A stretch of 49,165 nucleotides of DNA from Arthrobacter sp. ZGTC131 (GTDB lineage Bacteria > Actinomycetota > Actinomycetes > Actinomycetales > Micrococcaceae), in the NCBI RefSeq assembly GCF_002929275.1, contig NZ_PJIK01000021.1:1-49165 (forward strand). The letters run 5' to 3'. The notes below the pieces were generated by a model, which saw only the letters and a program-made list of their open reading frames with translations, ran no database searches and was not told the DNA's origin. Positions 1 through 7,462 of the stretch are shown here, one piece after another. The position numbers were made by a program, and so were the translations under genes. Each line of letters begins with the position of its first letter. Positions within the stretch are counted from its first letter, which is position 1.

Positions 1-105
1 CCGCGGCTTCGCGCTGCTCCTCAGACAACGAACTGCCCTTAAACCTGAAACTGCTCCCCGAAAGTTAGAACTGAATTTTCAGTCCAACTTTCGGGGAGCA
101 GTTCA
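1..105 (-). mobile_element. Facing inverted repeats resembling IS3-family ends, possible insertion-sequence remnant
   Basis: Bases 46-74 and 79-105 are near-perfect inverted copies of a 27-29 base sequence that starts TGAACTGCTCCCCGAAAG. The terminal TG..CA and this general sequence resemble IS3-family termini, which is family knowledge rather than a database match. The two arms face each other across only four bases, so they form a strong hairpin or a collapsed pair of IS ends. Left of the hairpin, minus-strand bases 28-1 read LSEEQREAA from a possible TTG start. This could be the beginning of a transposase running off the window. No target-site duplication is visible. It could instead be a terminator-like hairpin unrelated to IS. 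Confidence 0.35.
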
Positions 106-134
106 CTGCGGGGAACCGGCCTTGGCTGTGGAAC

Positions 135-1817
135 TTAGTCGCGGGTCAGGCGGCGGTGCGTGACGCGGTGGGGCTTGGCGGCGTCGGGGCCGAGGCGCTC
201 CACCTTGTTCTCCTCGTAGGATTCGAAGTTGCCTTCGAACCAGTACCACTTCGAGGGGTTCTCGTCGTCGCCTTCGTAGGCGAGGATGTGAGTGGCCACC
301 CGGTCGAGGAACCAGCGGTCGTGCGAGACCACTACGGCGCAGCCCGGGAACTCGAGCAGCGCGTTTTCGAGGCTGCTGAGGGTCTCGACGTCGAGGTCGT
401 TGGTGGGTTCGTCGAGGAGCAGCAGGTTGCCGCCCTGCTTGAGGGTCAGGGCGAGGTTCAGGCGGTTGCGCTCACCGCCGGAGAGCACGCCTGCCTTCTT
501 CTGCTGGTCCGGTCCCTTGAAGCCGAAGGCTGCGACATAGGCGCGGGACGGCATCTCGACGTGGCCCACCTGGATGTAGTCGAGGCCGTCCGAGACGACC
601 TCCCACAGGGTCTTGTTGGGGTCGATGCCGCCGCGGCTCTGGTCCGCGTAGGAGATCTTGACCGAGTCGCCGATCTTCAGTTCGCCGCCGTCGAGGGGCT
701 CGAGCCCCACGATGGTCTTGAACAGGGTGGACTTGCCGACGCCGTTGGGGCCGATGACTCCGACGATGCCGTTGCGGGGAAGGGAGAAGGACAGGCCCTC
801 GATCAGGGTGCGGTCGTCGAAGCCCTTCTGCAGGTTCTTGGCCTCCAGGACCAGTCCGCCCAGGCGGGGACCCGGCGGGATCTGGATTTCTTCGAAGTCC
901 AGCTTGCGGGTCCGGTCAGCCTCGGCTGCCATCTCCTCGTAGCGTGCCAGACGCGCCTTGGACTTGGTCTGCCGGCCCTTGGCGTTGGAGCGCACCCATT
1001 CCAGTTCTTCGGTGAGCCGCTTGGCCTGCTTGGCGTCCTTCTTGCCCTGGATTTCCAGGCGGGCACGCTTCTTCTCCAGGTACGTGGAGTAGTTGCCTTC
1101 GTAGGGGTACAGGTGGCCGCGGTCCACTTCCGCGATCCATTCCGCGACGTGGTCGAGGAAGTACCGGTCGTGGGTGACGGCGAGCACGGCGCCTGCGTAG
1201 TTGGACAGGTGCTGTTCCAGCCACAGCACGCTCTCGGCGTCGAGGTGGTTGGTTGGCTCGTCGAGCAGCAGCAGGTCCGGCTTCTGGAGCAGGAGCTTGC
1301 AGAGTGCGACGCGGCGGCGCTCACCGCCGGAAAGGAGGGTGACGTCGGCATCGGCCGGCGGGCACCGGAGGGCGTCCATGGCTTGCTCAAGCTGGGAATC
1401 GAGGTCCCAGGCGTCTGCGGCGTCGATGGCTTCCTGCAGCTGGCCCATTTCCTCCAGGAGGGAGTCGTAGTCAGCGTCGGGGTTGGCCATCTCTTCGGAG
1501 ATCTCGTTGAAGCGCTGGATCTTGCCGTAGATCTCGCCAACGCCCTCCTGGACGTTGCCTAGGACAGTCTTTTCCTCGTTGAGCGGCGGCTCCTGGAGCA
1601 GGATGCCCACGGTGTAGCCGGGGCTTAGCCGGGCTTCGCCGTTGGAGGGCGTGTCCAGGCCTGCCATGATCTTCAGAATGGTGGACTTACCGGCACCGTT
1701 GGGGCCAACAACGCCGATCTTGGCGCCCGGGAAGAAGGACATGCTTACGTCGTCGAGAATAAGTTTTTCGCCAACAGCCTTACGGGCCTTGGTCATTGTG
1801 TAGATAAATTCCGCCAT
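135..1817 (-). CDS. ettA: Energy-dependent translational throttle protein EttA (ABC-F ATPase)
   Basis: ABC-F protein of 560 aa with two nucleotide-binding domains and no membrane segments. Domain 1 has Walker A GPNGAGKST, signature LSGGERRR and Walker B LLLLDEPTNHLD. Domain 2 has GPNGVGKST, LSGGERNR and DEPTNDLD. The linker between them is rich in basic and helical residues (KKRARLEIQGKKDAKQ region), as expected for the P-site tRNA interaction motif. The length matches EttA. In the family, EttA binds the ribosomal E site and gates the first elongation steps according to energy state. The start at MAEFIYTMTKARK was chosen because a further upstream ATG would add 12 residues not seen in the family. 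The lipoprotein and ssb genes lie upstream on the same strand. Confidence 0.93.
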   Translation of the reverse strand: MAEFIYTMTKARKAVGEKLILDDVSMSFFPGAKIGVVGPNGAGKSTILKIMAGLDTPSNGEARLSPGYTVGILLQEPPLNEEKTVLGNVQEGVGEIYGKIQRFNEISEEMANPDADYDSLLEEMGQLQEAIDAADAWDLDSQLEQAMDALRCPPADADVTLLSGGERRRVALCKLLLQKPDLLLLDEPTNHLDAESVLWLEQHLSNYAGAVLAVTHDRYFLDHVAEWIAEVDRGHLYPYEGNYSTYLEKKRARLEIQGKKDAKQAKRLTEELEWVRSNAKGRQTKSKARLARYEEMAAEADRTRKLDFEEIQIPPGPRLGGLVLEAKNLQKGFDDRTLIEGLSFSLPRNGIVGVIGPNGVGKSTLFKTIVGLEPLDGGELKIGDSVKISYADQSRGGIDPNKTLWEVVSDGLDYIQVGHVEMPSRAYVAAFGFKGPDQQKKAGVLSGGERNRLNLALTLKQGGNLLLLDEPTNDLDVETLSSLENALLEFPGCAVVVSHDRWFLDRVATHILAYEGDDENPSKWYWFEGNFESYEENKVERLGPDAAKPHRVTHRRLTRD

Positions 1818-1860
1818 GGTTCCAAATCTAGTGGGTTGGCGGGCATATCTCACATTCGCG

Positions 1861-2382
1861 TCAGGCGGGAGCTCCCACGAAGCACTTGCCGTTCGACAGC
1901 ACCGGCAGCACGGTCATGGAGACTTTGCCTTCGCGGATCTGCCCCACCACGCAGTCGTTGCCCTGTACTGACGCGGCCTCAATGGAATCCACCTCCAAGC
2001 CGGTGGGCGTGCGGCCTGCGGAGACCTCGAGGCTGCGGGCCGGAACACCGGCGGCCGTCAGGGCCGACGTGATCTGCTCCGTTCCGGGTTTCGGGTTGCC
2101 TGCCGTGAGGCTTCCGAGGGCGCCGGCCATGGTCTGCTGCAGCCGGGCCGTCGCGGAGGCCGCCGTCGCCTGCGCCGCCGCCGAAGACGCGGGCGGCGCG
2201 GGAGTTGTGGCGGAAGACGCATCCGACGACGCACCGCCTGAAGCTGCGGAATCCGGCCCGGGCTGTTGGCCGGCGCCCGAACTGCACGCGGCCAGCGATG
2301 ACAGCAGCAGCACGGCGAGCGCTAACCGGCCCGACATCCTGCCGGCATAGCCGCTTGATCCGGATTTTGTTTGAGGTGTCAT
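1861..2382 (-). CDS. Secreted lipoprotein of unknown function
   Basis: Predicted lipoprotein of about 173 aa. A hydrophobic stretch (RLALAVLLLSSLAAC) ends in a lipobox LAAC, so the mature protein should be lipid-anchored at its first cysteine. It is followed by a Ser/Ala/Pro-rich flexible linker of about 60 residues. A compact C-terminal domain of about 85 residues follows, containing two further cysteines (GNDCVVG and NGKCFVG) that could form a disulfide. Starts at 2382 or 2337 are both possible; the latter begins MSGRLALAV and gives a classical short signal peptide. It sits between ssb and ettA on the same strand. The C-terminal domain resembles small actinobacterial DUFs (possibly DUF6993), but I cannot assign a function. 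Confidence 0.72.
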   Translation of the reverse strand: MTPQTKSGSSGYAGRMSGRLALAVLLLSSLAACSSGAGQQPGPDSAASGGASSDASSATTPAPPASSAAAQATAASATARLQQTMAGALGSLTAGNPKPGTEQITSALTAAGVPARSLEVSAGRTPTGLEVDSIEAASVQGNDCVVGQIREGKVSMTVLPVLSNGKCFVGAPA

Positions 2383-2450
2383 CGCTCGCGTCACGCTGCC
2401 ATTCTGCCATGCGGCACCGCGGGGGTGACGGTGCCGCATGCCACCTCCCG

Positions 2451-3008
2451 TCAGGCTGCCGCCCCCGTGAGCTCTCCGGTTTCGGCGTCCAGCTGCAGGG
2501 TGTCACCTGTGGCGTCGATGAAGATGTCCGCTGCCTCTGAGTCCTCTTCCCCCTCCCCGTCATCCTCCTGGCCGCGCCCGGACGGATCGGATTCTTGTCC
2601 CTCGGCATCCCCGGCCGTTCCGTCCACAGCCACGGCGGGCTGGGGAGTGTTGCCGGCTGTCCGGGTGAAGTTTGCGGAGCCCCACATGAGGTCGTGACCC
2701 ACGGACTCGGCATCGATTTCGGCCACGTGGTAGATCCGGCCGTCTTTCTCCCAGCTGCGCATCTTCAGCCGACCGACGATGATGACGCGCTGGCCCTTCT
2801 TGATGCTGCAGCCGATGTTCCCCGCCAGTTGCCGGTATCCCTGCACGGTGAACCAGTTGGTGTTTCCATCCACCCACGTGTTGGATGCGCGGTCGAACCG
2901 CCGGTCGGTCGACCCGAGGCGGAAGGAGGCGGTGGCAACACCGCCGGGGGTGGTGGAGCTTCTGATCTCCGAGGCAACGAAGCCGCGGACGGTGATGTTG
3001 TCAGTCAT
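2451..3008 (-). CDS. ssb: Single-stranded DNA-binding protein
   Basis: SSB of 185 aa with an N-terminal OB fold (residues about 1-110: MTDNITVRGFVASEI, then NWFTVQGYRQLAGN, GQRVIIVGRLKMRSWEKDG and the DLMWGSANF end). The C-terminal tail is low-complexity and acidic. It binds single-stranded DNA during replication and repair. The tail does not end in the canonical acidic DDxPF tip; it ends in ELTGAAA, so this may be the secondary SSB paralogue (SsbB-like) that many actinobacteria carry rather than the essential replication SSB. The start at 3008 matches the family N-terminus; an upstream start would add 55 unrelated residues. Confidence 0.9.
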   Translation of the reverse strand: MTDNITVRGFVASEIRSSTTPGGVATASFRLGSTDRRFDRASNTWVDGNTNWFTVQGYRQLAGNIGCSIKKGQRVIIVGRLKMRSWEKDGRIYHVAEIDAESVGHDLMWGSANFTRTAGNTPQPAVAVDGTAGDAEGQESDPSGRGQEDDGEGEEDSEAADIFIDATGDTLQLDAETGELTGAAA

Positions 3009-3220
3009 CTTGGTGTCCTGTCTCGAATTGTCTTGCCCTAGCAGGCACTCCAAGCATCGACCGGCCACGAGCGGACTGGGAGAGCCAACGTGAGCTATGT
3101 GCAAAACTCGGTCAGGGGACGCGGTGTGGAGGACATGTGAAACGGCCGTGGCCCGTGACGCCGTCCGGGGCAAGTCAATGTAGACTTTTTTAGGCGCCTG
3201 GAACCTGCCGGGCAGCCACT

Positions 3221-3293
3221 GCCCCAGTAGCTCAGGGGATAGAGCAGCGGCCTTCTAATCCGCCGGTCGGGGGTTCGATTCCCTCCTGGGGCA
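3221..3293 (+). tRNA. tRNA-Arg (anticodon UCU)
   Basis: Complete 73-base cloverleaf. The acceptor stem GCCCCAG pairs with CTGGGGC. The D arm is GCTC..GAGC, the anticodon loop is CTTCTAA with anticodon TCT, and the T loop is TTCGATT. The terminal CCA is not encoded. The 3' part from base 3255 is duplicated at 11832-11871, so this gene is the integration site of the element to its right. The 5' half and promoter are chromosomal, while the 3' half was restored by the element. Confidence 0.95.
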
Positions 3294-3294
3294 C
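3255..3294 (+). repeat. attL: 40-bp direct repeat in tRNA-Arg 3' half
   Basis: This 40-base stretch, from the anticodon loop through the end of the tRNA plus one base, recurs without mismatch and in the same orientation at 11832-11871. Flanking bases differ on both sides. This is the standard footprint of tyrosine-integrase insertion into a tRNA gene. Confidence 0.93.
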
Positions 3295-3300
3295 GGTAAA

Positions 3301-3347
3301 AAGCGGTCCTGACCTGCGAAAACGCAAGTCAGGACCGCTTCTTCTTT
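3301..3347 (+). terminator. Rho-independent terminator after tRNA-Arg
   Basis: A perfect 13-bp stem (3301-3313 with 3328-3340) is followed by a T-rich tail CTTCTTTT. It begins seven bases after the tRNA. Because it lies inside attL, it is element-derived and replaces the native terminator now found after attR (11920-11949). Confidence 0.85.
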
Positions 3348-3366
3348 TAGCCGAGTAGCGGCCGAT

Positions 3367-3383
3367 CCACCGCTTACCCACCG
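3367..3383 (+). repeat. Candidate integrase arm-type site (left)
   Basis: CCACCGCTTACCCACCG lies 73 bases inside attL. A copy with one mismatch lies in the same orientation at 11700-11716, just inside attR. In the excised circle the two would flank the core, as arm-binding sites do. The role is inferred from position only. Confidence 0.45.
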
Positions 3384-4260
3384 CTTTCATGTGGGCCATT
3401 CACCGACCGGCTTGCTTCGTGAAGTGCTTTGACGGCTTTTTCTTTCGCACGCAACTCATGCCTTTGCCGGAATCGATAGTCGTAAACCCAGAGCGGTAGT
3501 GGCAGGTCTTGCCTGATCCGTCCACTTGCAATCTCGTGGCGTGCTTTCCACCGGCGAAGAGGCCGCCACCAGGGAATATCAATCCGGTCGTGGTTCTGGG
3601 CCTACCTCCACCTGCCCCATCGGATATCAACCGCCCACCACTTCGGCGCCAGACCGAATGACCGCCGCTCACCATGCGTCTTCCAACGGTAATGCCAATG
3701 GGCTCGCACGGCCCAGAACGGCATGTCCACAAGGTCTAGCGGATGCGGAACGCGCCACGGGCGATTGAAGGGCTTTATGACTTTCAGGACGCCGGAGGGC
3801 TCGCGGTTCCAGCGCGTCCCGCGGCTGTCAGTAAAAACAACATCGAGTCGCGGTAGTCGAAGGCTGTGCGGTGACTCGATACCCCAGCGCAGTCCATCTC
3901 GGTCTCGCCGTCCGGCAGTAAGTACTCGGCCGCACCCCTCACGTCTCCTCCAATGAGTGATATTGGCCTGAACCCGAATTTGACGTCATAAATTACCTCA
4001 GAAGAGGTGTTCTTCACATAACCCTTTGGGTAGGTAGTCATTGGCTGCTTAACCGGTCGATTTTCGTCGTCGATTTCTACCCACGACCTGACTCCTCGCA
4101 CCTCTCCGCGCCGGCGCTCAACGTACTCGTGTCGGAAAACAACCAGGGCAGCTATCAGCGCCCCGACCGTTCCGACAGCCGCGAACAACTGAGCCCACAT
4201 CTCGACGAAATGCATGTCAGGGTCGGTCATATCGGTCAGCTTGGTCAGCTTGGTCATCAT
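3374..4260 (-). pseudogene. Decayed gene for an N-terminal membrane-anchored protein
   Basis: The coding signal runs for about 295 codons but is broken twice. The first frame (4260 to about 3838) has one transmembrane helix (residues about 20-42, WAQLFAAVGTVGALIAALVVF) and then a soluble domain ending DYRDSMLF. At the run of five T (minus strand, 3833-3837) the coding frame shifts. One extra T would restore FFTDSRGTRWNREPSG. The second frame meets an amber codon at 3604-3602, but sequence like IPWWRPLRRWKARHE continues in the same frame to the TAA at 3376-3374. The distal part is unusually Trp/Arg-rich. Its ATG overlaps the integrase stop (ATGA), so it was probably translationally coupled. 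Function unknown. Confidence 0.6.
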
Positions 4261-5348
4261 AGGGAGCCAACCTCTCTACCAAAGGACTGCAGAAGTGCCG
4301 TCATATCCGGCGCCTGATGCGTCTTCTGAACGTAGTGCCGGCTGGTGATCTGCTCGTTGGAGTGCCCAGGCTGCGCGGACGCCGACGCCATTCCTTCCGA
4401 GTTCGCCAGCAAAGTTCCCACCGACTTCCGAAACGTGTGCGGTGTAACCCATTGGAAGCCGATGTCGTCGCGGGCTGACCGCCACTGCTTACGGAAGTTT
4501 CCCGGGTCCCTGAGCGTGCCGGTTGAGGAAGGGAAGACCACATCCCACGGGTTAGCTTCGAGCTGCTGCACTTGCCGCCGCAGGAGCATCTCCACCGCGA
4601 ACGCCGGGAGGAAGTACCGCTGGCGAGAGTTCGTGGACTTCGGATGCTCCTGAATCGTCATCCCCTCCCCTGATACATAGATGACCGTCCCAGTGACTGT
4701 GAGCGTCGGCCGCTCGGCCCTCAGGTCCACGTCCTTCCACCGGAGTGCCAAGGCCTCTCCAATTCGGGCGCCGGTCGCTAGCATCACGTCTACGACGTCG
4801 AGCAGATCATTCGGACGCTTTCGGCCGCGGGGGCTGGAATCGAGCTGCCAACGGTGCAAGCCGGAGCGGAGGGCGCCCGCCTCTTCAACGGTCAGTGCCC
4901 GTACCTCCTTGCGGGAGGCGGGGACTTTGGCGACATCCCGCAGCGGGTTGGCGCCGACGGCATCGTGCCGGGCTGCGAGTCCCAGCATGGCTGACAGGAC
5001 AGTCTTGGCAAGCTTCGCGGACGCCGCCCCATGCTTGGCTGTTGTTGCCTTCAGGAAGCGGTCCAGACGGGACACCGTAGCTTCTCGGATTGTCAGCCCA
5101 CCCACGCCGGGGCAGACGTAGGAGTCAAGCACTTCCCGGTATCGGCGCTGGGTGTTGATCGCTCTGCCCTGGTCCAAGAACTCAAGCCACCAGATCTCCC
5201 CCAGCTTGTTCAGACGGGTGTCCGGTGTGATGTCATCCCCGACCAGATCGACGTGGGTTCCTACTACATGACCACGCCGCAACTCCGCACCATGCAGGAG
5301 TTCAGCGGCTGGGACATCGCCGCGCATGCCTACACCACCACCAACCAC
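4257..5348 (-). CDS. Tyrosine-type site-specific integrase, N-terminally truncated
   Basis: Phage-type tyrosine recombinase that would catalyse integration and excision at the tRNA-Arg site. The core-binding domain begins near ITPDTRLNKLGEIWWLEF (about residue 40). The catalytic domain has Arg in TGARIGEALALRW, Lys in HPKSTNSRQR, HTFR, GHSNEQIT and the nucleophile Tyr in SRHYVQ. Everything upstream of about base 5231 reads as antisense of the deacetylase gene, so the native N-terminus (normally an arm-DNA-binding domain of about 60-70 residues) is lost and the annotated start is only the first available ATG. AQPGHS has Pro where Leu is usual before the catalytic His region. Activity is doubtful. 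Confidence 0.85.
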   Translation of the reverse strand: MVGGGVGMRGDVPAAELLHGAELRRGHVVGTHVDLVGDDITPDTRLNKLGEIWWLEFLDQGRAINTQRRYREVLDSYVCPGVGGLTIREATVSRLDRFLKATTAKHGAASAKLAKTVLSAMLGLAARHDAVGANPLRDVAKVPASRKEVRALTVEEAGALRSGLHRWQLDSSPRGRKRPNDLLDVVDVMLATGARIGEALALRWKDVDLRAERPTLTVTGTVIYVSGEGMTIQEHPKSTNSRQRYFLPAFAVEMLLRRQVQQLEANPWDVVFPSSTGTLRDPGNFRKQWRSARDDIGFQWVTPHTFRKSVGTLLANSEGMASASAQPGHSNEQITSRHYVQKTHQAPDMTALLQSFGREVGSL

Positions 5349-5831
5349 AACCGGGCCGGCGCGTACACGGCAATCACGGACAGTGAACTAGACACTGAGC
5401 TCCGGCTGCTCCGGGAATGGTTGACCGCCAAGGGCTTCAAGGGCGTGGACCATTTCGCCTACCCGCAGGGCCTGCTGAACCCGGCGACAGAAGCGATTGT
5501 CCAGCGCTACTTTGCCAGTGCTCGCTCAACGGCGCAGTTCCCGTTTGAGACGGTCCCGGTGTGCAACCCGCTTCGGCTCCGGGCACAGTCTCATTCGTCG
5601 CCGGGAACAACGCTGGCGGCGGCGAAGGCAAAGGTAGACGCGGCCTACGCAAACAAGTCTTGGGACATTCTGACACTGCACGACATCGTCCCGACCCCGC
5701 CGACCCCGGCAGGAACAACGCTCGTGCAGTGGGACACGTCCAGCTTCCAGCAGCTCGTGGACTACATCGCCGCTAAGGGCATTGCTGTGGAGAACGTCGG
5801 GACGGTCCTGGCTAAGACCCAGGCCACGTAA
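5229..5831 (+). pseudogene. Polysaccharide deacetylase (NodB homology), 5'-truncated
   Basis: Carbohydrate esterase 4-like sequence of about 200 codons. The metal-binding motif 2 is present (GWDIAAHAYTTTNHN), as are a motif-3-like FAYPQG and a motif-5-like LTLHDI. The N-terminal region with the catalytic TFDD motif 1 is absent, because before about base 5229 the frame runs into the antisense of the integrase gene. The family hydrolyses N-acetyl groups from cell-wall or capsular polysaccharide. Without the first Asp motif it should be inactive. An open frame extends upstream to 5031, but that part is not deacetylase. A strong terminator follows at 5846. Confidence 0.8.
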
Positions 5832-5845
5832 CTGAATCACTGAAG

Positions 5846-5878
5846 AACCCCCGCCAGCCACGAAGGCTGGCGGGGGTT
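5846..5878 (+). terminator. Hairpin terminator after the deacetylase remnant
   Basis: A perfect 14-bp stem AACCCCCGCCAGCC / GGCTGGCGGGGGTT with a 5-base loop begins 15 bases after the deacetylase stop. There is no long T tract. Confidence 0.7.
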
Positions 5879-5946
5879 CGCGCAACAGACTCGTGCCAGT
5901 ACGCCTAGGGCGTCACCGCCAACGCGGTCCTGTCAGTCGTTGATAC

Positions 5947-6123
5947 TTAGGGCGTGCCGCCGTCAATGTGGTCCGGTGAGTTGCTGGCCGCACCCAGCAG
6001 AACCTTCAGGGTGTCCTCGTACTCCGCAGCGATAACCTGCGGAGTACGAGCATCCTGGCCGACGCCATCAATGGCGCGCTGGTATTCGAGAGTCAGATTC
6101 AGAAGCTTTTCCCCAGTAGTCAT
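5947..6123 (-). CDS. Small protein of 58 aa, unknown function
   Basis: An open frame from ATG at 6123 (MTTGEKLLNLTLEYQRA) to TAA at 5947 encodes an acidic, largely helical 58-residue protein ending HIDGGTP. The composition is protein-like: amphipathic helices in the first 45 residues and no low complexity. It is divergent from the XRE regulator, with about 140 bases between the starts, which suggests a shared regulatory region. Upstream of its start there is only a weak purine tract. No family is recognised. In phage-like elements this position next to a repressor often holds a small accessory regulator, but that is only context. Confidence 0.5.
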   Translation of the reverse strand: MTTGEKLLNLTLEYQRAIDGVGQDARTPQVIAAEYEDTLKVLLGAASNSPDHIDGGTP

Positions 6124-6263
6124 GACCCGAGTATAAGCGGTCCATAAGACCGGTTAAGTTCCCCAACCGGCGCGGCGTGGGTGTGGACGGTACGAGTAGT
6201 GTCGGCCCGGTTCCTATGCTGGACGATGACAGCAAATCCGAACACCGGAGTGGGGGACGCAAA

Positions 6264-6719
6264 TTGAGCGACACGAGCGAGCTTGTGCAGAAGGATCTTG
6301 TGCGGCAACTGGGGATGTTGGCCAAGCAGAGGCGTGAAGAAATCGGCATTAGCAGGGACCTGTTGGCAAAGGAAGCAGGCATCGAGGCGAGGGCGACCAT
6401 AGAGGACTTCGAGCACGGCAAACACCTACCGTCCGGCGACACCCAGCGAAAGCTTGAGAAGGCCCTCGGGTGGAGGCTAGGAGCAATCAAGGACGCAATG
6501 GGCATTACGGACCGCCAGGCCAGCACCATAACGATGGAGGAACTGGACGCCGAGGACAGCCAGTACCTGGCCTCACAAGGCGCGATCCCATCCTTGGCCC
6601 TTGTATCGGATGACGACCTACTGGCCGAGGTGGCACGCCGCTTCCGTCGCCAGCGAGGAGAACCCGTAAATCTAGGTAAGTCCGGCCTGCCCGTGGTCCT
6701 TGGTTACTGGAAGCGGTAG
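6264..6719 (+). CDS. XRE-family helix-turn-helix transcriptional regulator
   Basis: 151 aa with an N-terminal Cro/C1-type HTH. LGMLAKQRREEIGISRDLLAKEAG forms the helices, and ARATIEDFEHGKHLPS is the typical XRE end of the DNA-binding domain. The C-terminus holds an acidic segment (MEELDAEDSQYLAS) and a basic end (VARRFRRQRGE). It probably acts as the element's repressor. I favour the TTG start at 6264, which has GGGGGA six bases upstream and a TATGCT box 43 bases before it. In-frame ATGs at 6216 and 6177 lack ribosome binding sites. The stop codon is part of the terminator stem that follows. It faces away from the 58-aa gene. Confidence 0.8.
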   Translation: MSDTSELVQKDLVRQLGMLAKQRREEIGISRDLLAKEAGIEARATIEDFEHGKHLPSGDTQRKLEKALGWRLGAIKDAMGITDRQASTITMEELDAEDSQYLASQGAIPSLALVSDDDLLAEVARRFRRQRGEPVNLGKSGLPVVLGYWKR

Positions 6720-6750
6720 CCCGCCCAATTTGGGGGTTAGGGCGGGCTAC
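6716..6750 (+). terminator. Terminator overlapping the XRE stop codon
   Basis: GTAGCCCGCCC (6716-6726) pairs perfectly with GGGCGGGCTAC (6740-6750), an 11-bp stem that includes the TAG stop of the XRE gene. Confidence 0.65.
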
Positions 6751-6983
6751 CTAACCGTCGCCGCAGAATGCGTGCATCGTTGCGGCGACCGGCTGTATCG
6801 GAGTGTACGGACTGCAAATCAAGGAACGATCAACGTTTGCGCAGCTTTCCCTGCCCTTTTCAAGGTAGGAACCCCTCGTCGGCCAGAAGGCTGACGGGGA
6901 TCAGTGCCAGCCGTGCGAGCTTGGCATTGGTGCCGGCGTTCATCAGGCGGTTAATTTCCTGTTAAGTGCCGGAACTAGTGCGA
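6751..6983. other. Non-coding spacer in the island
   Basis: No convincing gene is seen. There is an imperfect hairpin at about 6867-6898 (CCCCTCGTCGGCC with GGCTGACGGGG). A minus-strand 27-codon frame (MNAGTNAKLARLALIP, start near 6942) is too short to call. Confidence 0.4.
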
Positions 6984-7018
6984 TGGCCCGCTCATTCCCC
7001 ACGAAGCGGAGCGGGCCA
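6984..7018 (-). terminator. Hairpin downstream of the two small membrane-protein genes
   Basis: TGGCCCGCTC (6984-6993) pairs with GAGCGGGCCA (7009-7018). It lies 13 bases beyond the stop of the 39-aa gene. There is no T tract, so termination is only probable. Confidence 0.45.
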
Positions 7019-7030
7019 CCTACCGAAGCT

Positions 7031-7150
7031 CTAACGACTACTAAGTGCCAGGACCACCACGACAACAGTGGCGAGAGCGAGGACGCTGAGACCCAAGTAA
7101 GCCGCCCAGCGCGGGCGGCTCCGGTGCGGGTTGATGTCTACGTACGGCAC
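7031..7150 (-). CDS. Tiny single-span membrane protein, 39 aa
   Basis: GTG start at 7150 with GGAG six bases upstream. The protein is VPYVDINPHRSRPRWAAYLG, then a hydrophobic helix of about 20 residues, ending SSR. The N-terminus is polar and basic and is followed by a single transmembrane span, which predicts a cytoplasmic N-terminus. Two bases separate it from the stop of the 48-aa gene upstream, so the two are probably co-translated. It is below usual gene-caller limits. No family is recognised. Candidates by form alone are a holin-like, type I toxin-like or regulatory membrane peptide. Confidence 0.55.
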   Translation of the reverse strand: MPYVDINPHRSRPRWAAYLGLSVLALATVVVVVLALSSR

Positions 7151-7152
7151 AG

Positions 7153-7299
7153 CTACTCCACCGGAGCCGCGGCAGGCAGCTTCTCGCAACCGCTGCGCCG
7201 GTTGAGGCTCCAGCGGAAGACAAAATGTGCGCAGAGCAATGACACCAGCAAAGCGCCCGTAAGGACAGCGAGGCCAACGATGTAACGGGTGAGATCCAC
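7153..7299 (-). CDS. Small single-span membrane protein, 48 aa
   Basis: GTG start at 7299, with AAAGG about nine bases upstream. It reads VDLTRYIVGLAVLTGALLVS, continues hydrophobic to about residue 28 (a single transmembrane helix), and then has a short basic tail FRWSLNRRSGCEKLPAAAPVE. An ATG 24 codons further upstream would add a non-hydrophobic stretch and lacks a ribosome binding site, so I prefer the GTG. It forms a two-gene unit with the 39-aa protein. The gene lies downstream of the RES gene on the same strand with a gap of about 160 bases, so it probably has its own promoter. Function unknown. Confidence 0.55.
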   Translation of the reverse strand: MDLTRYIVGLAVLTGALLVSLLCAHFVFRWSLNRRSGCEKLPAAAPVE

Positions 7300-7462
7300 A
7301 GCAGACTTACCTTTCAGTAACAAACCTGCTGATCCTAACCCAAGGCGGAGCTTATACCCAGTCAACCTCAAGGTTTCATCAAGTCTGCATCAAGGACAGC
7401 GAAAAACTCGGGTTTTGTTCCCCATCCGGCAGGCATCAAGCCTCAGGCACTTGGTCAGTCGC

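Noticed and set aside
156-1562. 468-codon plus-strand open frame opposite ettA
   Set aside because: It is the antisense of a clear ABC-F gene; long antisense frames are expected at this GC content.
3400-3732. 110-codon minus-strand open frame inside the left end of the island
   Set aside because: The protein-like sequence here lies in the other minus-strand frame (PWWRPLRRWKARHE and upstream), which continues the decayed membrane gene. This frame is a shadow of it.
6840-6945. 27-codon minus-strand frame (MNAGTNAKLARLALIP)
   Set aside because: Too short, with a weakly placed ribosome binding site and overlapping a hairpin; not enough support to call a gene.
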